Assembly: GCA_947475165.1 (NCBI GenBank)
Contig: CANJLD010000011.1
Span: 62,001 to 126,000, forward strand
Origin: Bacteroidota bacterium
Lineage (GTDB): Bacteria > Bacteroidota > Bacteroidia > Chitinophagales > LD1
Length of the DNA stretch: 64,000 bases
Direction of reading: 5' to 3'
In this document: in pieces, positions 10,072-19,456 of the stretch
Layout of the letters: every line of letters begins with the position of its first letter
Position numbering within the stretch: the stretch's first letter is position 1
Program-made: the position numbers and the translations under genes
Notes under the pieces: generated by a model
The model's database searches: none
Told to the model about the DNA's origin: nothing
Seen by the model: the letters and a program-made list of their open reading frames with translations, nothing else

Positions 10072-11331
10072 ATGAAAAGAAAAGTGTTTATCAAAAATAC
10101 CGCGTTGGCAGCGTTGCTCCCGTTTATTTTAGATGCGCTGTCTGCATGTAATTCAAACACACGCAAGCAAAATCGTATTCTTGTTCTTATACAACTGGTT
10201 GGGGGAAATGACGGTTTAAATACTCTAATTCCTTTAGATAACTATAAGAAACTAACCGATGCCAGGCCGAATTTATTTATTCCCGAAAACAAAATCTTGG
10301 GTATTAAAGGAACTTCACTCACGGGTTTGCATCCTTCACTGGCTGGTATCAAAGATTTATATGAAAATGGTTTGCTCGGTTTTATTCAGGGTGTGGGATA
10401 TGAAAACCAGAATTATTCTCACTTCAGGTCGTCTGACATTTGGCTTACAGGTTCTAAATCTACCGAAGTACTTTATACCGGTTGGATGGCTCGCTATTTA
10501 GAAACCCGTTTCAAGAATTACCCTGAAGGGTTTCCGAACGCACAACATCCCGACCCTCCCGCAATAAAAATAGGAGATACAGGGAGTTACCTTTTTCAGG
10601 GGACAAAGATGGATATGAGCATTGTGATTGACCCGTCAACTACCTTTGAGCCCATCAGTGTTGATTCGTTTGATAATGAATCTACCGGTTACGCAGCTGC
10701 AGAAGTGAAAAGTATTCGCGAAATACTTCAACAAACAGAGCGATATTCAAAAGTGATAAAAGATGCTTTGGCTACTTCCTTTCAGCACTCAACTTTGTAT
10801 CCAAAATCAGGTGTAAACAGTTTGGCGGATCAATTGAAAGTAGTTGCGAAATTGATTAAAGGAGGCTTGGGGACTTCCATCTATTTAGTGGATTTAAAGG
10901 GCTTTGATACTCACTCTGCTCAGGTTGATTCTTCAAACACTACTAAAGGACTTCATGCTGATTTGTTAGCTAAACTTTCGCAGGCGGTAACCTGTTTTTG
11001 GGATGATGTAAATATTATGGGTAGAGAAAAAGATATCACCGGCATTACGTTTTCAGAGTTTGGGCGGAGAATAGTTTCCAATTCGGCTTATGGAACAGAC
11101 CACGGTGCGGCACAGCCTTTAATGTTTTTCGGAACAAACATCAATTCGGGCATTATCGGAACAAATCCCGTAATTCCCGATAAAGTAAATAATACCGACA
11201 ACCTTGCCATGCAATTTGATTTCAAAAATGTGTTTGCTTCCGTATTGAAAAAATGGATGGAAACAAGCGATGATAAGGTGAAAGAAATTTTTCCAGAAAA
11301 TTATCCTGATATAGAAATATTTAAAGCGTGA
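10072..11331 (+). CDS. DUF1501 family protein
   Basis: The 419-residue protein has the DUF1501 (PF07394) signature: 'LIQLVGGNDGLNTLIPL' near residue 40, 'TFSEFGRR' at about 326-333 and 'DHGAAQP' at about 343-349. This is an alkaline-phosphatase/sulfatase-like fold, where the Asp/His residues may bind metal. The N-terminus is basic and then hydrophobic with LSAC at 23-26, which could be a lipobox or a Tat-independent signal sequence. It lies 4 bases after a DUF1800 gene and is very likely co-transcribed with both DUF1800 copies, the usual pairing for these families. Function is unproven in any organism I know of. Confidence 0.9.
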   Translation: MKRKVFIKNTALAALLPFILDALSACNSNTRKQNRILVLIQLVGGNDGLNTLIPLDNYKKLTDARPNLFIPENKILGIKGTSLTGLHPSLAGIKDLYENGLLGFIQGVGYENQNYSHFRSSDIWLTGSKSTEVLYTGWMARYLETRFKNYPEGFPNAQHPDPPAIKIGDTGSYLFQGTKMDMSIVIDPSTTFEPISVDSFDNESTGYAAAEVKSIREILQQTERYSKVIKDALATSFQHSTLYPKSGVNSLADQLKVVAKLIKGGLGTSIYLVDLKGFDTHSAQVDSSNTTKGLHADLLAKLSQAVTCFWDDVNIMGREKDITGITFSEFGRRIVSNSAYGTDHGAAQPLMFFGTNINSGIIGTNPVIPDKVNNTDNLAMQFDFKNVFASVLKKWMETSDDKVKEIFPENYPDIEIFKA

Positions 11332-11355
11332 GGGACAACACCCCACAACCGCTAT

Positions 11356-12672
11356 TTACTTATTTCCTTGTTCTGAATGTACATGAGTTGCTCGTTTGAT
11401 TTTGTCTACTGTTTCTAAACTAATTCGTTTGGCTCTATATAGCTTGATCGGTTTTCCGTTTTCAGGATTTATTTCAGAACTCGAATAATCCCATACTATT
11501 TTTTTATCAGGAGTTAATTCAAAAATCCTTCCGCCATTTTCTTTGGTAGTGATGCAAACAAGTGTATTTCCATTTGTCAAACGTTGAGCATTCCCCATCT
11601 GAGGTGCTTGCATTGATTCTTTCGGCATTGCGGTATATTCCCATACCTTATTATTTGTCAAAGGATCATATTCGGTAATGCTGGTCCATAATCTCGCATC
11701 TGGTTTTTTACTCAATATTTTGTGAGGAATTTTTTGAAAAAGAACTGAACGAAGAGAATCATATCTATCATCGCTTGTCCAATCAACGGAGTCTGTGCTG
11801 TTTTGAAAGACCAAAATAGTGCCGCTGGTGGTAAATGTTGGCGAATGAAGTGTTGTTCTCTCTGGTAAATATCTCACCCATTCAATTTTTCCTGATGAAA
11901 TATTTAAAATGCCGTAACTGGAATATGGATTAAAACATAACAATAGATTTCCTTTTTTAAATGCTGGATTTTTTTTAGCAAGGGAGTTTTCAGAAAGGAC
12001 TTCAACAGAAGTAAAACGGCTAAACTCAAAATTAAAATTCAAGTTATTATCATAATGCCTGATTGTGGGAGAAAGAAACATTTCGGGGGCTTGTTTAATG
12101 TATTCATCAACATTTGGAGATTTCGCATAAGAAACCGGTAAATGTGCCAACCATGCTGACTTCGAAATAATAGAAGTAAATATTTTCAGGTGATCGTAGG
12201 TGCACCATTCATAAATTAGAGTGCCACTTGGTGAAAAAATATTGATCACATCAAATCTTACTTTTAACCCCAGAAATTGGTGTGAATGACTTGAAAGAAG
12301 ATAAATATTACCTTTTTCATCGTGTGTAATTATGTGATGAATATCGAGTTTAACTTTTGTCTTCCATATAATGTTGTTATTCGAATCAAACTTTACCAAA
12401 AACGAATCCAATCTGCCCACCATATATCCATCTGGAAGTAAATCAATCAACCCAATTGAAAATTTTTTCTTTGTGTTTCCATGCATATCTACCAAGAAAC
12501 TATGCCAGGTATCGTTATCAATTAAAGTTAATCCCCGATCCGTTTTAGTGCTATCATAAGTTTTAATTCCCATTGTAGGGGAAACTGAAATAACGGAGTT
12601 ATTGTGATTTCTACAGGAAGAAATACATAGAATATAGGCAAAAACGATTAATAGTGTTCGAATCTTGTTCAC
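11356..12672 (-). CDS. Arylsulfotransferase-like lipoprotein, paralogue 1
   Basis: The 438-residue protein starts with a lipoprotein signal ending in ISSC (Cys20). The only start that keeps it is GTG at 12672, because a stop codon lies directly upstream in frame. Its body is a beta-propeller of the ASST/arylsulfotransferase type (PF05935/PF14269 relatives): 'IHHIITHDEKGNIYLL', 'TTLHSPTFTTSGTILVFQNS' and 'RLTNGNTLVCIT..ENGGRIFELTPDKKIVWDY' are the typical repeats. Bacterial ASSTs move sulfate between phenols without PAPS; the conserved histidines at HH and LHSP could serve, but catalysis is not shown. It is a close paralogue of the genes at 12819 and 55494. It faces the DUF1501 gene tail to tail. 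Confidence 0.78.
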   Translation of the reverse strand: MNKIRTLLIVFAYILCISSCRNHNNSVISVSPTMGIKTYDSTKTDRGLTLIDNDTWHSFLVDMHGNTKKKFSIGLIDLLPDGYMVGRLDSFLVKFDSNNNIIWKTKVKLDIHHIITHDEKGNIYLLSSHSHQFLGLKVRFDVINIFSPSGTLIYEWCTYDHLKIFTSIISKSAWLAHLPVSYAKSPNVDEYIKQAPEMFLSPTIRHYDNNLNFNFEFSRFTSVEVLSENSLAKKNPAFKKGNLLLCFNPYSSYGILNISSGKIEWVRYLPERTTLHSPTFTTSGTILVFQNSTDSVDWTSDDRYDSLRSVLFQKIPHKILSKKPDARLWTSITEYDPLTNNKVWEYTAMPKESMQAPQMGNAQRLTNGNTLVCITTKENGGRIFELTPDKKIVWDYSSSEINPENGKPIKLYRAKRISLETVDKIKRATHVHSEQGNK

Positions 12673-12818
12673 TTATCTATTTCCATTAGTTATATTCCTG
12701 CACAGCCAACACTTTTAATGTTTTGATTGAATAGAAGTAAATCTGATTAAAAAGTCACGCACAAACAGTTATATCTGTTAACCTATTTGTTGTCGGGAAC
12801 AAATTATTAAAGATAGCT

Positions 12819-14099
12819 TCAATGTTTAGGTGCGTGTAAGAATTTTTCCGCAAATTCGAAACTGAACCATTTTGCCCGATAGAAATTAGCAGGAATACTA
12901 TCATGAGACTCATTTGACGGGTAGGTATAATCCCAGACTATTTTCTTTTCGGGAGTTAATTCAAAAACCCGCCCCCCCTTTTCTCTAGTCGTTGCACAAA
13001 CCAGAGTATTGCCGTTTGGTAAACGTTGCGCACTTCCTCTGGAAGAAGCACATAAAGATTCTTTGGGTTCTGCAGTATATTCCCAAATCTTATTATTGGT
13101 TAAAGGATCATACTCTGTAACACTAGCCCATAATCTTGATTCCGGTTTATGACTCTGCAATTGATGGGGTATGTTTTGATTTAAAATCGCATGCAATGAA
13201 TCTTCATCTCCATGGGGTGTCCAGTCGGTAGAAGTGCAATTTTGAAAAACCAAAATAGTATTATCAGGTGTCAGCTGGGGTGAATGCAGCCTTGTCCTTT
13301 CCGGTAAATATCCCACCCATTCTATCCTTCCCGATGAAGTGTTTAAAATGCCGTAACAAGAATATGGATGAAAACTTAATAGCAGATTACCTTTTTTAAA
13401 TGCTGGTATTTTGGAGGAAACAGGATTTTCGGGAAGTACCTGAAGTGCATTGAAATGAGAGAACTCAAAGCTACAATTACAATCTGCATCGGTTGGAATG
13501 ATAAACCTTTCAGGATCTTGCTTGATATACTCTTCAAGACTAGCCGACTCCTCGTAAGAAACAGGCAAGTGTTTTAGCCAGGCTGATTTTGAAATGGCAG
13601 AAACAAAATCTTTCAGATGATCATAAACGCACCATTTGTAAATCAATTTTCCCTCAGGCGAAAAAATATTAATAACATCAAACCGAATATCCAACCCCAT
13701 GAATTTATGAACATCGGGAGTAAACAAATAAATATTTCCGCTGTCATCAACCGTGATCTCGTGATGAATTTGAAATTTAAAGATCTTTTCCCATATAATA
13801 TTTAAATCAGGATCAACTTTCACCAAAAGACTATCAGCTCTGCCGAGTATATTACCATCATCAAGAAGTTTAACTAAACCAAACGGATATTTCTTGAGTG
13901 AATTTCCTTGACGATCGATCAATTCACATTTTGTCACCATGTCAAGAAGTATTACCCCTGGCTGTAATTGAGAACTATCGTAATACTTCACTCCCCCTGA
14001 AATTGAAGCTGACAGAGGGGGGGTATTGTGTCCGGCTCTACAACCAGCCAAAAAAATAATGAGAATTAAAATAAATGGCAATGTGTGATTTTTTTTCAT
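12819..14099 (-). CDS. Arylsulfotransferase-like lipoprotein, paralogue 2
   Basis: The 426-residue protein carries a clear lipobox, LAGC with Cys20, so it should be lipid-anchored in the envelope. Propeller repeats include 'IHHEITVDDSGNIYLF', 'RTRLHSPQLTPDNTILVFQN' and 'RLPNGNTLVCAT..EKGGRVFELTPEKKIVWDY'. These line up nearly block for block with the gene at 11356, from which it is separated by 146 bases, so the pair arose by duplication. Substrate and activity are unknown; a sulfate or other group transfer to a surface compound is possible, as is a purely structural propeller. ATG start at 14099. Confidence 0.78.
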   Translation of the reverse strand: MKKNHTLPFILILIIFLAGCRAGHNTPPLSASISGGVKYYDSSQLQPGVILLDMVTKCELIDRQGNSLKKYPFGLVKLLDDGNILGRADSLLVKVDPDLNIIWEKIFKFQIHHEITVDDSGNIYLFTPDVHKFMGLDIRFDVINIFSPEGKLIYKWCVYDHLKDFVSAISKSAWLKHLPVSYEESASLEEYIKQDPERFIIPTDADCNCSFEFSHFNALQVLPENPVSSKIPAFKKGNLLLSFHPYSCYGILNTSSGRIEWVGYLPERTRLHSPQLTPDNTILVFQNCTSTDWTPHGDEDSLHAILNQNIPHQLQSHKPESRLWASVTEYDPLTNNKIWEYTAEPKESLCASSRGSAQRLPNGNTLVCATTREKGGRVFELTPEKKIVWDYTYPSNESHDSIPANFYRAKWFSFEFAEKFLHAPKH

Positions 14100-14292
14100 T
14101 TGAATTTTAATTACAGCATTTTGAATTTCGGACTTCTGAACAAAAGGAGTATAATTAGTGCATTGAATAAAAAGTATTGTTGATATAAGTTATAACTCAT
14201 CATTTTATTGCAAATTTCCGGTTTATAATGTTCGGTAAATTTTTATACCCGGAGCAGAATAAATAAATAATAAGACTTACAAATGGGAACGC

Positions 14293-15927
14293 TCAATTTC
14301 TGAAAATTCTGGAAACAGAAAAGCCTATACCATATTTGACTTCCACGCAATAAATGCTTCCTTTCTCACACTTCAATGTTTTTCCGGTACCCACTTTATC
14401 TACTGTTGTAAGGTTAGTGCCCGATAATTTATACCAGGTATAATCTTTAAAATCACCTGATGCTTCCAACACATCTCCCTTCTTTAAAATCACCGGACGT
14501 GGAGGACGAGGCCAATTACGCAGCAAGCGTGCTTTGTATGTATAAATCCACTGAGGAAGCTGATAGACTCCATTAGTTCCATTATTTAATTTATACTCAA
14601 GTGCATTGCGGTAATGGCCTGCTTTACCGGTATCTGATTTTTCAAAGAACCCATAACCAATGGCATAATCGCCATTAGGGAAGTATTCCAGATTTCCCTG
14701 TCCGTCAGCGAAATACCTCGTTTGCGGATAGATATATTTTACCAGCTTGAATTTATTTGTTTTCTTTTCCATTTGGAATATGACTCCACAGGCGGGTTTG
14801 GTTTTTTCATCGCCATTTGAATAAAGGGAATAGGTGGCGGTGTTGGCGTTGTGATCCAGTAGGTTAAGATCATGTGGGCAATACCACTCGAGGGTATCCT
14901 TAGATGACACGATGGGTATATCAGAATAATTTATCTGCCAGATAACATGTCCGGTTTCCCGTGATACTTTACCAATGCCAATCCATTTCATGCAATACAT
15001 GAAATTGCCATCATAATCCCAAGGGGCGGAAGTGAGCCTGGTCCATTCAATCAGATCGGAATGGTTTGCTGCAAAAGCCTTCCTACCAACCGTTTCTTTG
15101 TATCGAAATAAATCCGGATTAATATGATATATCGGATTCCATGTATAAATGATTTTGTTATTTGAGTCCAGGATATGTATGTAATCAATATTGCAATGTA
15201 CGGCAGTATCCTTGGGGTCATCAGTATAATCCCTCAAATCAAGGTAAGTGTCCTTTTTTAGATCTACCAAGCGCTCGCCCTTTTCATTTATCCGCAAATC
15301 ATGAAAAAATACATTTGATCTGTTTTGGTTACTTTTGATAGTATCAAACGGCTCCATTTTTTGGTTCAGCAATATATATCCGGCAAAGTCCGGAGCTATC
15401 AATTGCCCCATTCCCAATTTTTGTTTGGAAAGTATTTTGTAAAATGAAAAAACCCCGTCATCTACCTTTCCATCTACGGTCATGTCGTAACGGTATTCGC
15501 CATTTTTTGTAACGCGCTCGAACATCTCATCAGTATATACCGGGCTTGATGTATACCATCTGGGAGGCCATGGTTGGTCGGCATCAACAATTTGCAGTGA
15601 ATTAACGTATGGCTTTTCCTCTGTTTTGCCATCAAATCTAGCAACATCAGCTGTAGTTAAAATTATGGAAGTGGCTGAATCGTTATTTTGTTGAGAACTA
15701 AAAACAGGAGGCAGATATTGAAAAGTAGATGCCTCGGCAGTTTCTGTTGGTGAATCAATATTTTTGCTTTCATTAGCCGTTATTGATTGTGTCTTATTTC
15801 TGTTGCAGCCGTACAGCAAAATTGATATAAGCGGGAGGATAAATAACAAAAAGGAAAATGAAATTGTTGCTAAAGTTGCGTAAACGGATGCAGCAAGTGA
15901 AATGATAATTTTATAAATGCCTGACAT
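14293..15927 (-). CDS. Divergent arylsulfotransferase-like (ASST-fold) lipoprotein or anchored protein
   Basis: The 544-residue protein starts with a long hydrophobic N-terminus (about 5-40) ending in YGC (Cys41), so it is exported and possibly lipidated, although the lipobox is imperfect. The body contains the ASST-type elements 'DLRINEKGERLVDL', 'DYIHILDSNNKIIYTWNPIYHIN' and 'DLIEWTRLTSAPWDYDGNFMYCMKWIGIGKVSRETGHVIWQI', with a later 'WYCPHDLNLLDHN' that resembles the His-containing strand of arylsulfotransferases. It ends with an Ig-like or carbohydrate-binding stretch of about 80 residues. It is more distant from the two shorter neighbours than they are from each other. Same strand as those genes, 193 bases upstream of the nearer one. 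Confidence 0.7.
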   Translation of the reverse strand: MSGIYKIIISLAASVYATLATISFSFLLFILPLISILLYGCNRNKTQSITANESKNIDSPTETAEASTFQYLPPVFSSQQNNDSATSIILTTADVARFDGKTEEKPYVNSLQIVDADQPWPPRWYTSSPVYTDEMFERVTKNGEYRYDMTVDGKVDDGVFSFYKILSKQKLGMGQLIAPDFAGYILLNQKMEPFDTIKSNQNRSNVFFHDLRINEKGERLVDLKKDTYLDLRDYTDDPKDTAVHCNIDYIHILDSNNKIIYTWNPIYHINPDLFRYKETVGRKAFAANHSDLIEWTRLTSAPWDYDGNFMYCMKWIGIGKVSRETGHVIWQINYSDIPIVSSKDTLEWYCPHDLNLLDHNANTATYSLYSNGDEKTKPACGVIFQMEKKTNKFKLVKYIYPQTRYFADGQGNLEYFPNGDYAIGYGFFEKSDTGKAGHYRNALEYKLNNGTNGVYQLPQWIYTYKARLLRNWPRPPRPVILKKGDVLEASGDFKDYTWYKLSGTNLTTVDKVGTGKTLKCEKGSIYCVEVKYGIGFSVSRIFRN

Positions 15928-16041
15928 ATGTCTATAAATATTTTAAGAAAGATGAAAATAAAAAACAAACAAGATTATGTGCGTTAAAAACAGCAGCGGA
16001 GAAAAAATATCGTATGGGGCTAGGCAAAAGGATACAGGAAT

Positions 16042-17685
16042 ATGAAAAAAGGAAGAGTGAAGATATTTTTATTATTTCTGTTTTCTGTGCTGTTTGTGTA
16101 CGGGCTTTCATGTTTTTCTGTATATGAATCTTATGATGTATTTTTCCCAACTTACTTTTCGGGGGCATTAAGTGAAGGAGTTCCTATGAACATCTTTCAT
16201 TTTATTGCTCACTTTATTCTGGCTGAAATTTATATGAAGTTTTATTCTGTGCTTCCCGGAATTCCGTGGTATGAAATATTTCTATTTTTTTATATCGCTG
16301 TATCGTTGTTTACTATAATCTTTATTCTTTTTAAGAATAAGGTTCAATCCAGCAAAAAAGCAAAAATACTTATAGTCTTACTTTCATTTATTCTAAGCAC
16401 AGAATTTATTCTTTGCTTTCAGTTTACACGGGTAGCATTTGCCTTGGGCATCGCATCTACACTGGCAATGTTGCTGGGCGGCAAAGACAATAAAATAATG
16501 GGATGGTGGTCATGTGTTCTGTTCATTTTCTGTGTTTTAACCAGGCATGAAGTAGGCGTTTTTATCTTTCTTATTCAATGGCTGGGAGCGTTGTTGGTTT
16601 CAAACGGTACATATTCAAAGGTGGCATTGTGGTTTAATACCTGTGCATTACTGTTTGTGGGGGGATATATTTTTTACGACCAACTTACTACAACTGACTT
16701 TCCAAAACAATTTGAGCCTGAATTGGGTTACCAGTTATTAGACCGCGGAAATATTGTTCCGTTAAGCAACATGACTAATGCGGTTGACTCGGCTAAATAC
16801 ATTGCAGCGATTAACATGATCGCAGACCAAGATTATATCACTATTCCTTTTCTCAGAGGTTTAGTAGCTACAAACGCATTTGTTGGAGTAAATAAAAAAC
16901 TGATACAAAAAGCCGTTGAAACAATGTATGATATGCTTGATCATTCATTTGGGCTGTTAATTATTTATTTCGGATTGCTTTTTCTGGCAATGCGGCAATC
17001 ATTGGCGGGCGGCAAAGTAGCCCTGTTTAAACTTTTGCTTTTCAATGTATCATTTTGGCTTATCATAATTACAGTCACCTACTTAATCTATTTACAATAC
17101 TATATCTCAGATATGATGCTGGTGCTGATGTGTTTTATTCTGTTAAGCAAAATTGATTTTGACAATCTACGGACGATGTATATAACCGCAGGGTTTTCAT
17201 GCATCATTATCCTTAGCGGAATCGTGGTTCTGTATCATAAGCAGCTAGAATACAGGCAACATTTAACTAATAATTTAGAGGCTCATGCAAATTTTAGAGA
17301 TGAATTAAAGCGAAAATATGCCGGCAAGATTCTGGTACCAAGCAATGAACAAAAGAAGCTGATATGGTTTAGTCTTCGCCCCTATCAAATGCATGATTTT
17401 TCTGTTTTTTCAAGGTTCTATTTATTCGATGCAGACCTTACATATCTTGAACCTCCCTATAACGCTTATCTGCGCAAGGAATGTAAATGCAATGTCAGAG
17501 GCTATACTGATTTTATGGATTTTTTGGACTCGAAAAAAGACAGCGTAAGAATTATTTCTAGTCCCGAAAGAATTGAAGTGATAAAATATTATTGCCGTGT
17601 GGTGAGAGGGAAAAACTACGACATCATCCCGATAGATTCATTAAGTATTGATGGTAATAGTGCCACCGTTTTTACTTTCAAGTAG
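16042..17685 (+). CDS. Polytopic membrane protein, glycosyltransferase-like topology (paralogue A)
   Basis: The 547-residue protein has around ten hydrophobic helices in its first 400 residues and a soluble C-terminal domain of about 140 residues. No catalytic motif of a named family is secure; the layout (membrane helices, periplasmic loops, soluble tail) resembles GT-C/GT39-like transferases. The gene at 17742 is a paralogue: both have an N-terminal segment of the form 'PGIPWYE/PGVEWIS', a central 'LLDRGNIVPLSNM/IARENLVPLSSM' and a C-terminal 'CKCNV..Y/CNCDI..Y' with two cysteines. It is divergent from the arylsulfotransferase-like gene at 14293 across 114 bases. Function unknown. Confidence 0.72.
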   Translation: MKKGRVKIFLLFLFSVLFVYGLSCFSVYESYDVFFPTYFSGALSEGVPMNIFHFIAHFILAEIYMKFYSVLPGIPWYEIFLFFYIAVSLFTIIFILFKNKVQSSKKAKILIVLLSFILSTEFILCFQFTRVAFALGIASTLAMLLGGKDNKIMGWWSCVLFIFCVLTRHEVGVFIFLIQWLGALLVSNGTYSKVALWFNTCALLFVGGYIFYDQLTTTDFPKQFEPELGYQLLDRGNIVPLSNMTNAVDSAKYIAAINMIADQDYITIPFLRGLVATNAFVGVNKKLIQKAVETMYDMLDHSFGLLIIYFGLLFLAMRQSLAGGKVALFKLLLFNVSFWLIIITVTYLIYLQYYISDMMLVLMCFILLSKIDFDNLRTMYITAGFSCIIILSGIVVLYHKQLEYRQHLTNNLEAHANFRDELKRKYAGKILVPSNEQKKLIWFSLRPYQMHDFSVFSRFYLFDADLTYLEPPYNAYLRKECKCNVRGYTDFMDFLDSKKDSVRIISSPERIEVIKYYCRVVRGKNYDIIPIDSLSIDGNSATVFTFK

Positions 17686-17741
17686 AATAGAATCCGGTTT
17701 TCAAATGATTCAAAAAGCATAAACCTATTCAGATACTTTTT

Positions 17742-19448
17742 ATGTCTCTATTTCCAGTTGCACCGTACCGCTACAACCTGCTTTTAACTTTTTTCATCAC
17801 TGTTGTGTGTTTTACTTGTACCTATTTTTTCTTTGGCTTTTACTTTTCTGAATACGAGGGGCTAAACATAGGTCTTCTTAGTGGGAGCCTAACTCCGGGT
17901 ATGCCTTTTCGCTCGGTTTATTTTTCGGGCAATCTTGTTATCTCACAATTTTATTCTCTACTCTACGAGCGCTATCCCGGGGTAGAATGGATTTCGTGGC
18001 TGGAAAACCTTTGGATGTTCGTGGCTTGTATACTGGCTATGAATGCCGTAATTGTAATACTGCCTGAAAAACTTTCGGCTACTGGTAAAGTAATAATGAT
18101 GACTATCCTTTACCTGCTGGTATTTGCTGACCACCAGGTACACCTGATTTATACCCGCGTAGCCTATTTAATATGTGGAGTTTCGCTGATAAGCATGGCG
18201 ATTTTTTTTGATGGCGTTTCCACAATCAAAAAAGAATGGAAATGGTTTGTGCTGATCAATTTGTTTTTTGCTATTGGCACCTTAATTAGAAACGAAGCAG
18301 CCATCGCTTGCTTTTTACTGATACTGCCTTTCACTATTATTTATCTGAAGAAAATTAAACACACGGCATTATTGTTCCTGATCCCTTTAATGATGGTGGG
18401 CGGCCAATCACTTTATTTAGCGGTGGATATTGAAAGCTCCACTGATAGAGAATTTTACAAGCAGGTAGAACCGGATATCGAAGAGCAATTTATTGCCCGT
18501 GAAAATTTAGTGCCCCTTTCTTCTATGAAAACTTATCGCGATACAGTGATGTATAAGTTGGCTCGGGAAATGACCTTATCAGACCCAAGGGTAATGACAC
18601 CAGCTTTTTTACGCTCACTCATACAGCCGGAAAAGTTCATGTTTACCGATACCCTTCAGTGGAATCGTGTTGGGCGCGAATTGAAAGCCATTATAATTCA
18701 ATACTGGTATCTTACATTGATTGTATGGATGTTAAGCGTTTCGCTTTTTGTTCAATACAATTTTCGCGAACAGAAATTTGCCTGGATTTATTTTGCAGTA
18801 TTTGTGCTATCATTTTGGGGATTGACCATTGCTCAGGCCTATGCAGATAAAGTGAACGAGCGTTCCTGGCTGCCCTATATGGGATTGTTCATACTATGCC
18901 ATATTTTGCTGCTGGCTAAAAATATTTGCACTGGCATTTCACGTAAACTTTACCCGGTATTGGGGGGGTGTGCAATTCTTTTCGCGGTTCACTTATATCA
19001 CCTAAAAAAAGAATCGAACCGGATGAAAGAAGATCTGGCGATTCACGAACAACAATTTCAAAGGGTAAAAAATTTGGCTGCCAATCGCTATTTAGTAACC
19101 AATTCATCAGTGTTCTATTATCTTTTTTTGAGCAATCAGCCTTTTCACACTTTCAATTTTTCAGTCTTCAAAAAAATATATATAACAGACAGTTACATTA
19201 TTCCATTTCTACCCTATTATAAGGGGTATCTTGAAAGAGATTGTAATTGTGATATATATGACTATCCTTCTTTCTGGAGATATCTAAAAAATACAGATGT
19301 AGATGTAATAGTTGTTTCTGGAGAGCAGCGATTACAGACAATAAAAGATTACCTCCGAGAAATACATCAACTTGATTTGCCCCTCAAAGAAATCAACCTT
19401 GCCAGAAACAACAACAATGATTGCAAGGCTTATTTGTTGGATAAATAA
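17742..19448 (+). CDS. Polytopic membrane protein, glycosyltransferase-like topology (paralogue B)
   Basis: The 568-residue protein shares the plan of the gene at 16042: many membrane helices, a loop with 'ENLVPLSSMKTYRDTVMYKLA', and a soluble C-terminus containing 'CNCDIYDYPSFWRYL'. The two are 56 bases apart on the same strand and probably form one transcript. I could not place it in a named family with certainty; a lipid-linked sugar transferase or polymer-handling membrane protein would fit the surroundings. The C-terminus converges on the cytochrome gene with 8 bases between stops. Confidence 0.72.
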   Translation: MSLFPVAPYRYNLLLTFFITVVCFTCTYFFFGFYFSEYEGLNIGLLSGSLTPGMPFRSVYFSGNLVISQFYSLLYERYPGVEWISWLENLWMFVACILAMNAVIVILPEKLSATGKVIMMTILYLLVFADHQVHLIYTRVAYLICGVSLISMAIFFDGVSTIKKEWKWFVLINLFFAIGTLIRNEAAIACFLLILPFTIIYLKKIKHTALLFLIPLMMVGGQSLYLAVDIESSTDREFYKQVEPDIEEQFIARENLVPLSSMKTYRDTVMYKLAREMTLSDPRVMTPAFLRSLIQPEKFMFTDTLQWNRVGRELKAIIIQYWYLTLIVWMLSVSLFVQYNFREQKFAWIYFAVFVLSFWGLTIAQAYADKVNERSWLPYMGLFILCHILLLAKNICTGISRKLYPVLGGCAILFAVHLYHLKKESNRMKEDLAIHEQQFQRVKNLAANRYLVTNSSVFYYLFLSNQPFHTFNFSVFKKIYITDSYIIPFLPYYKGYLERDCNCDIYDYPSFWRYLKNTDVDVIVVSGEQRLQTIKDYLREIHQLDLPLKEINLARNNNNDCKAYLLDK

Positions 19449-19456
19449 ATAGCAGG

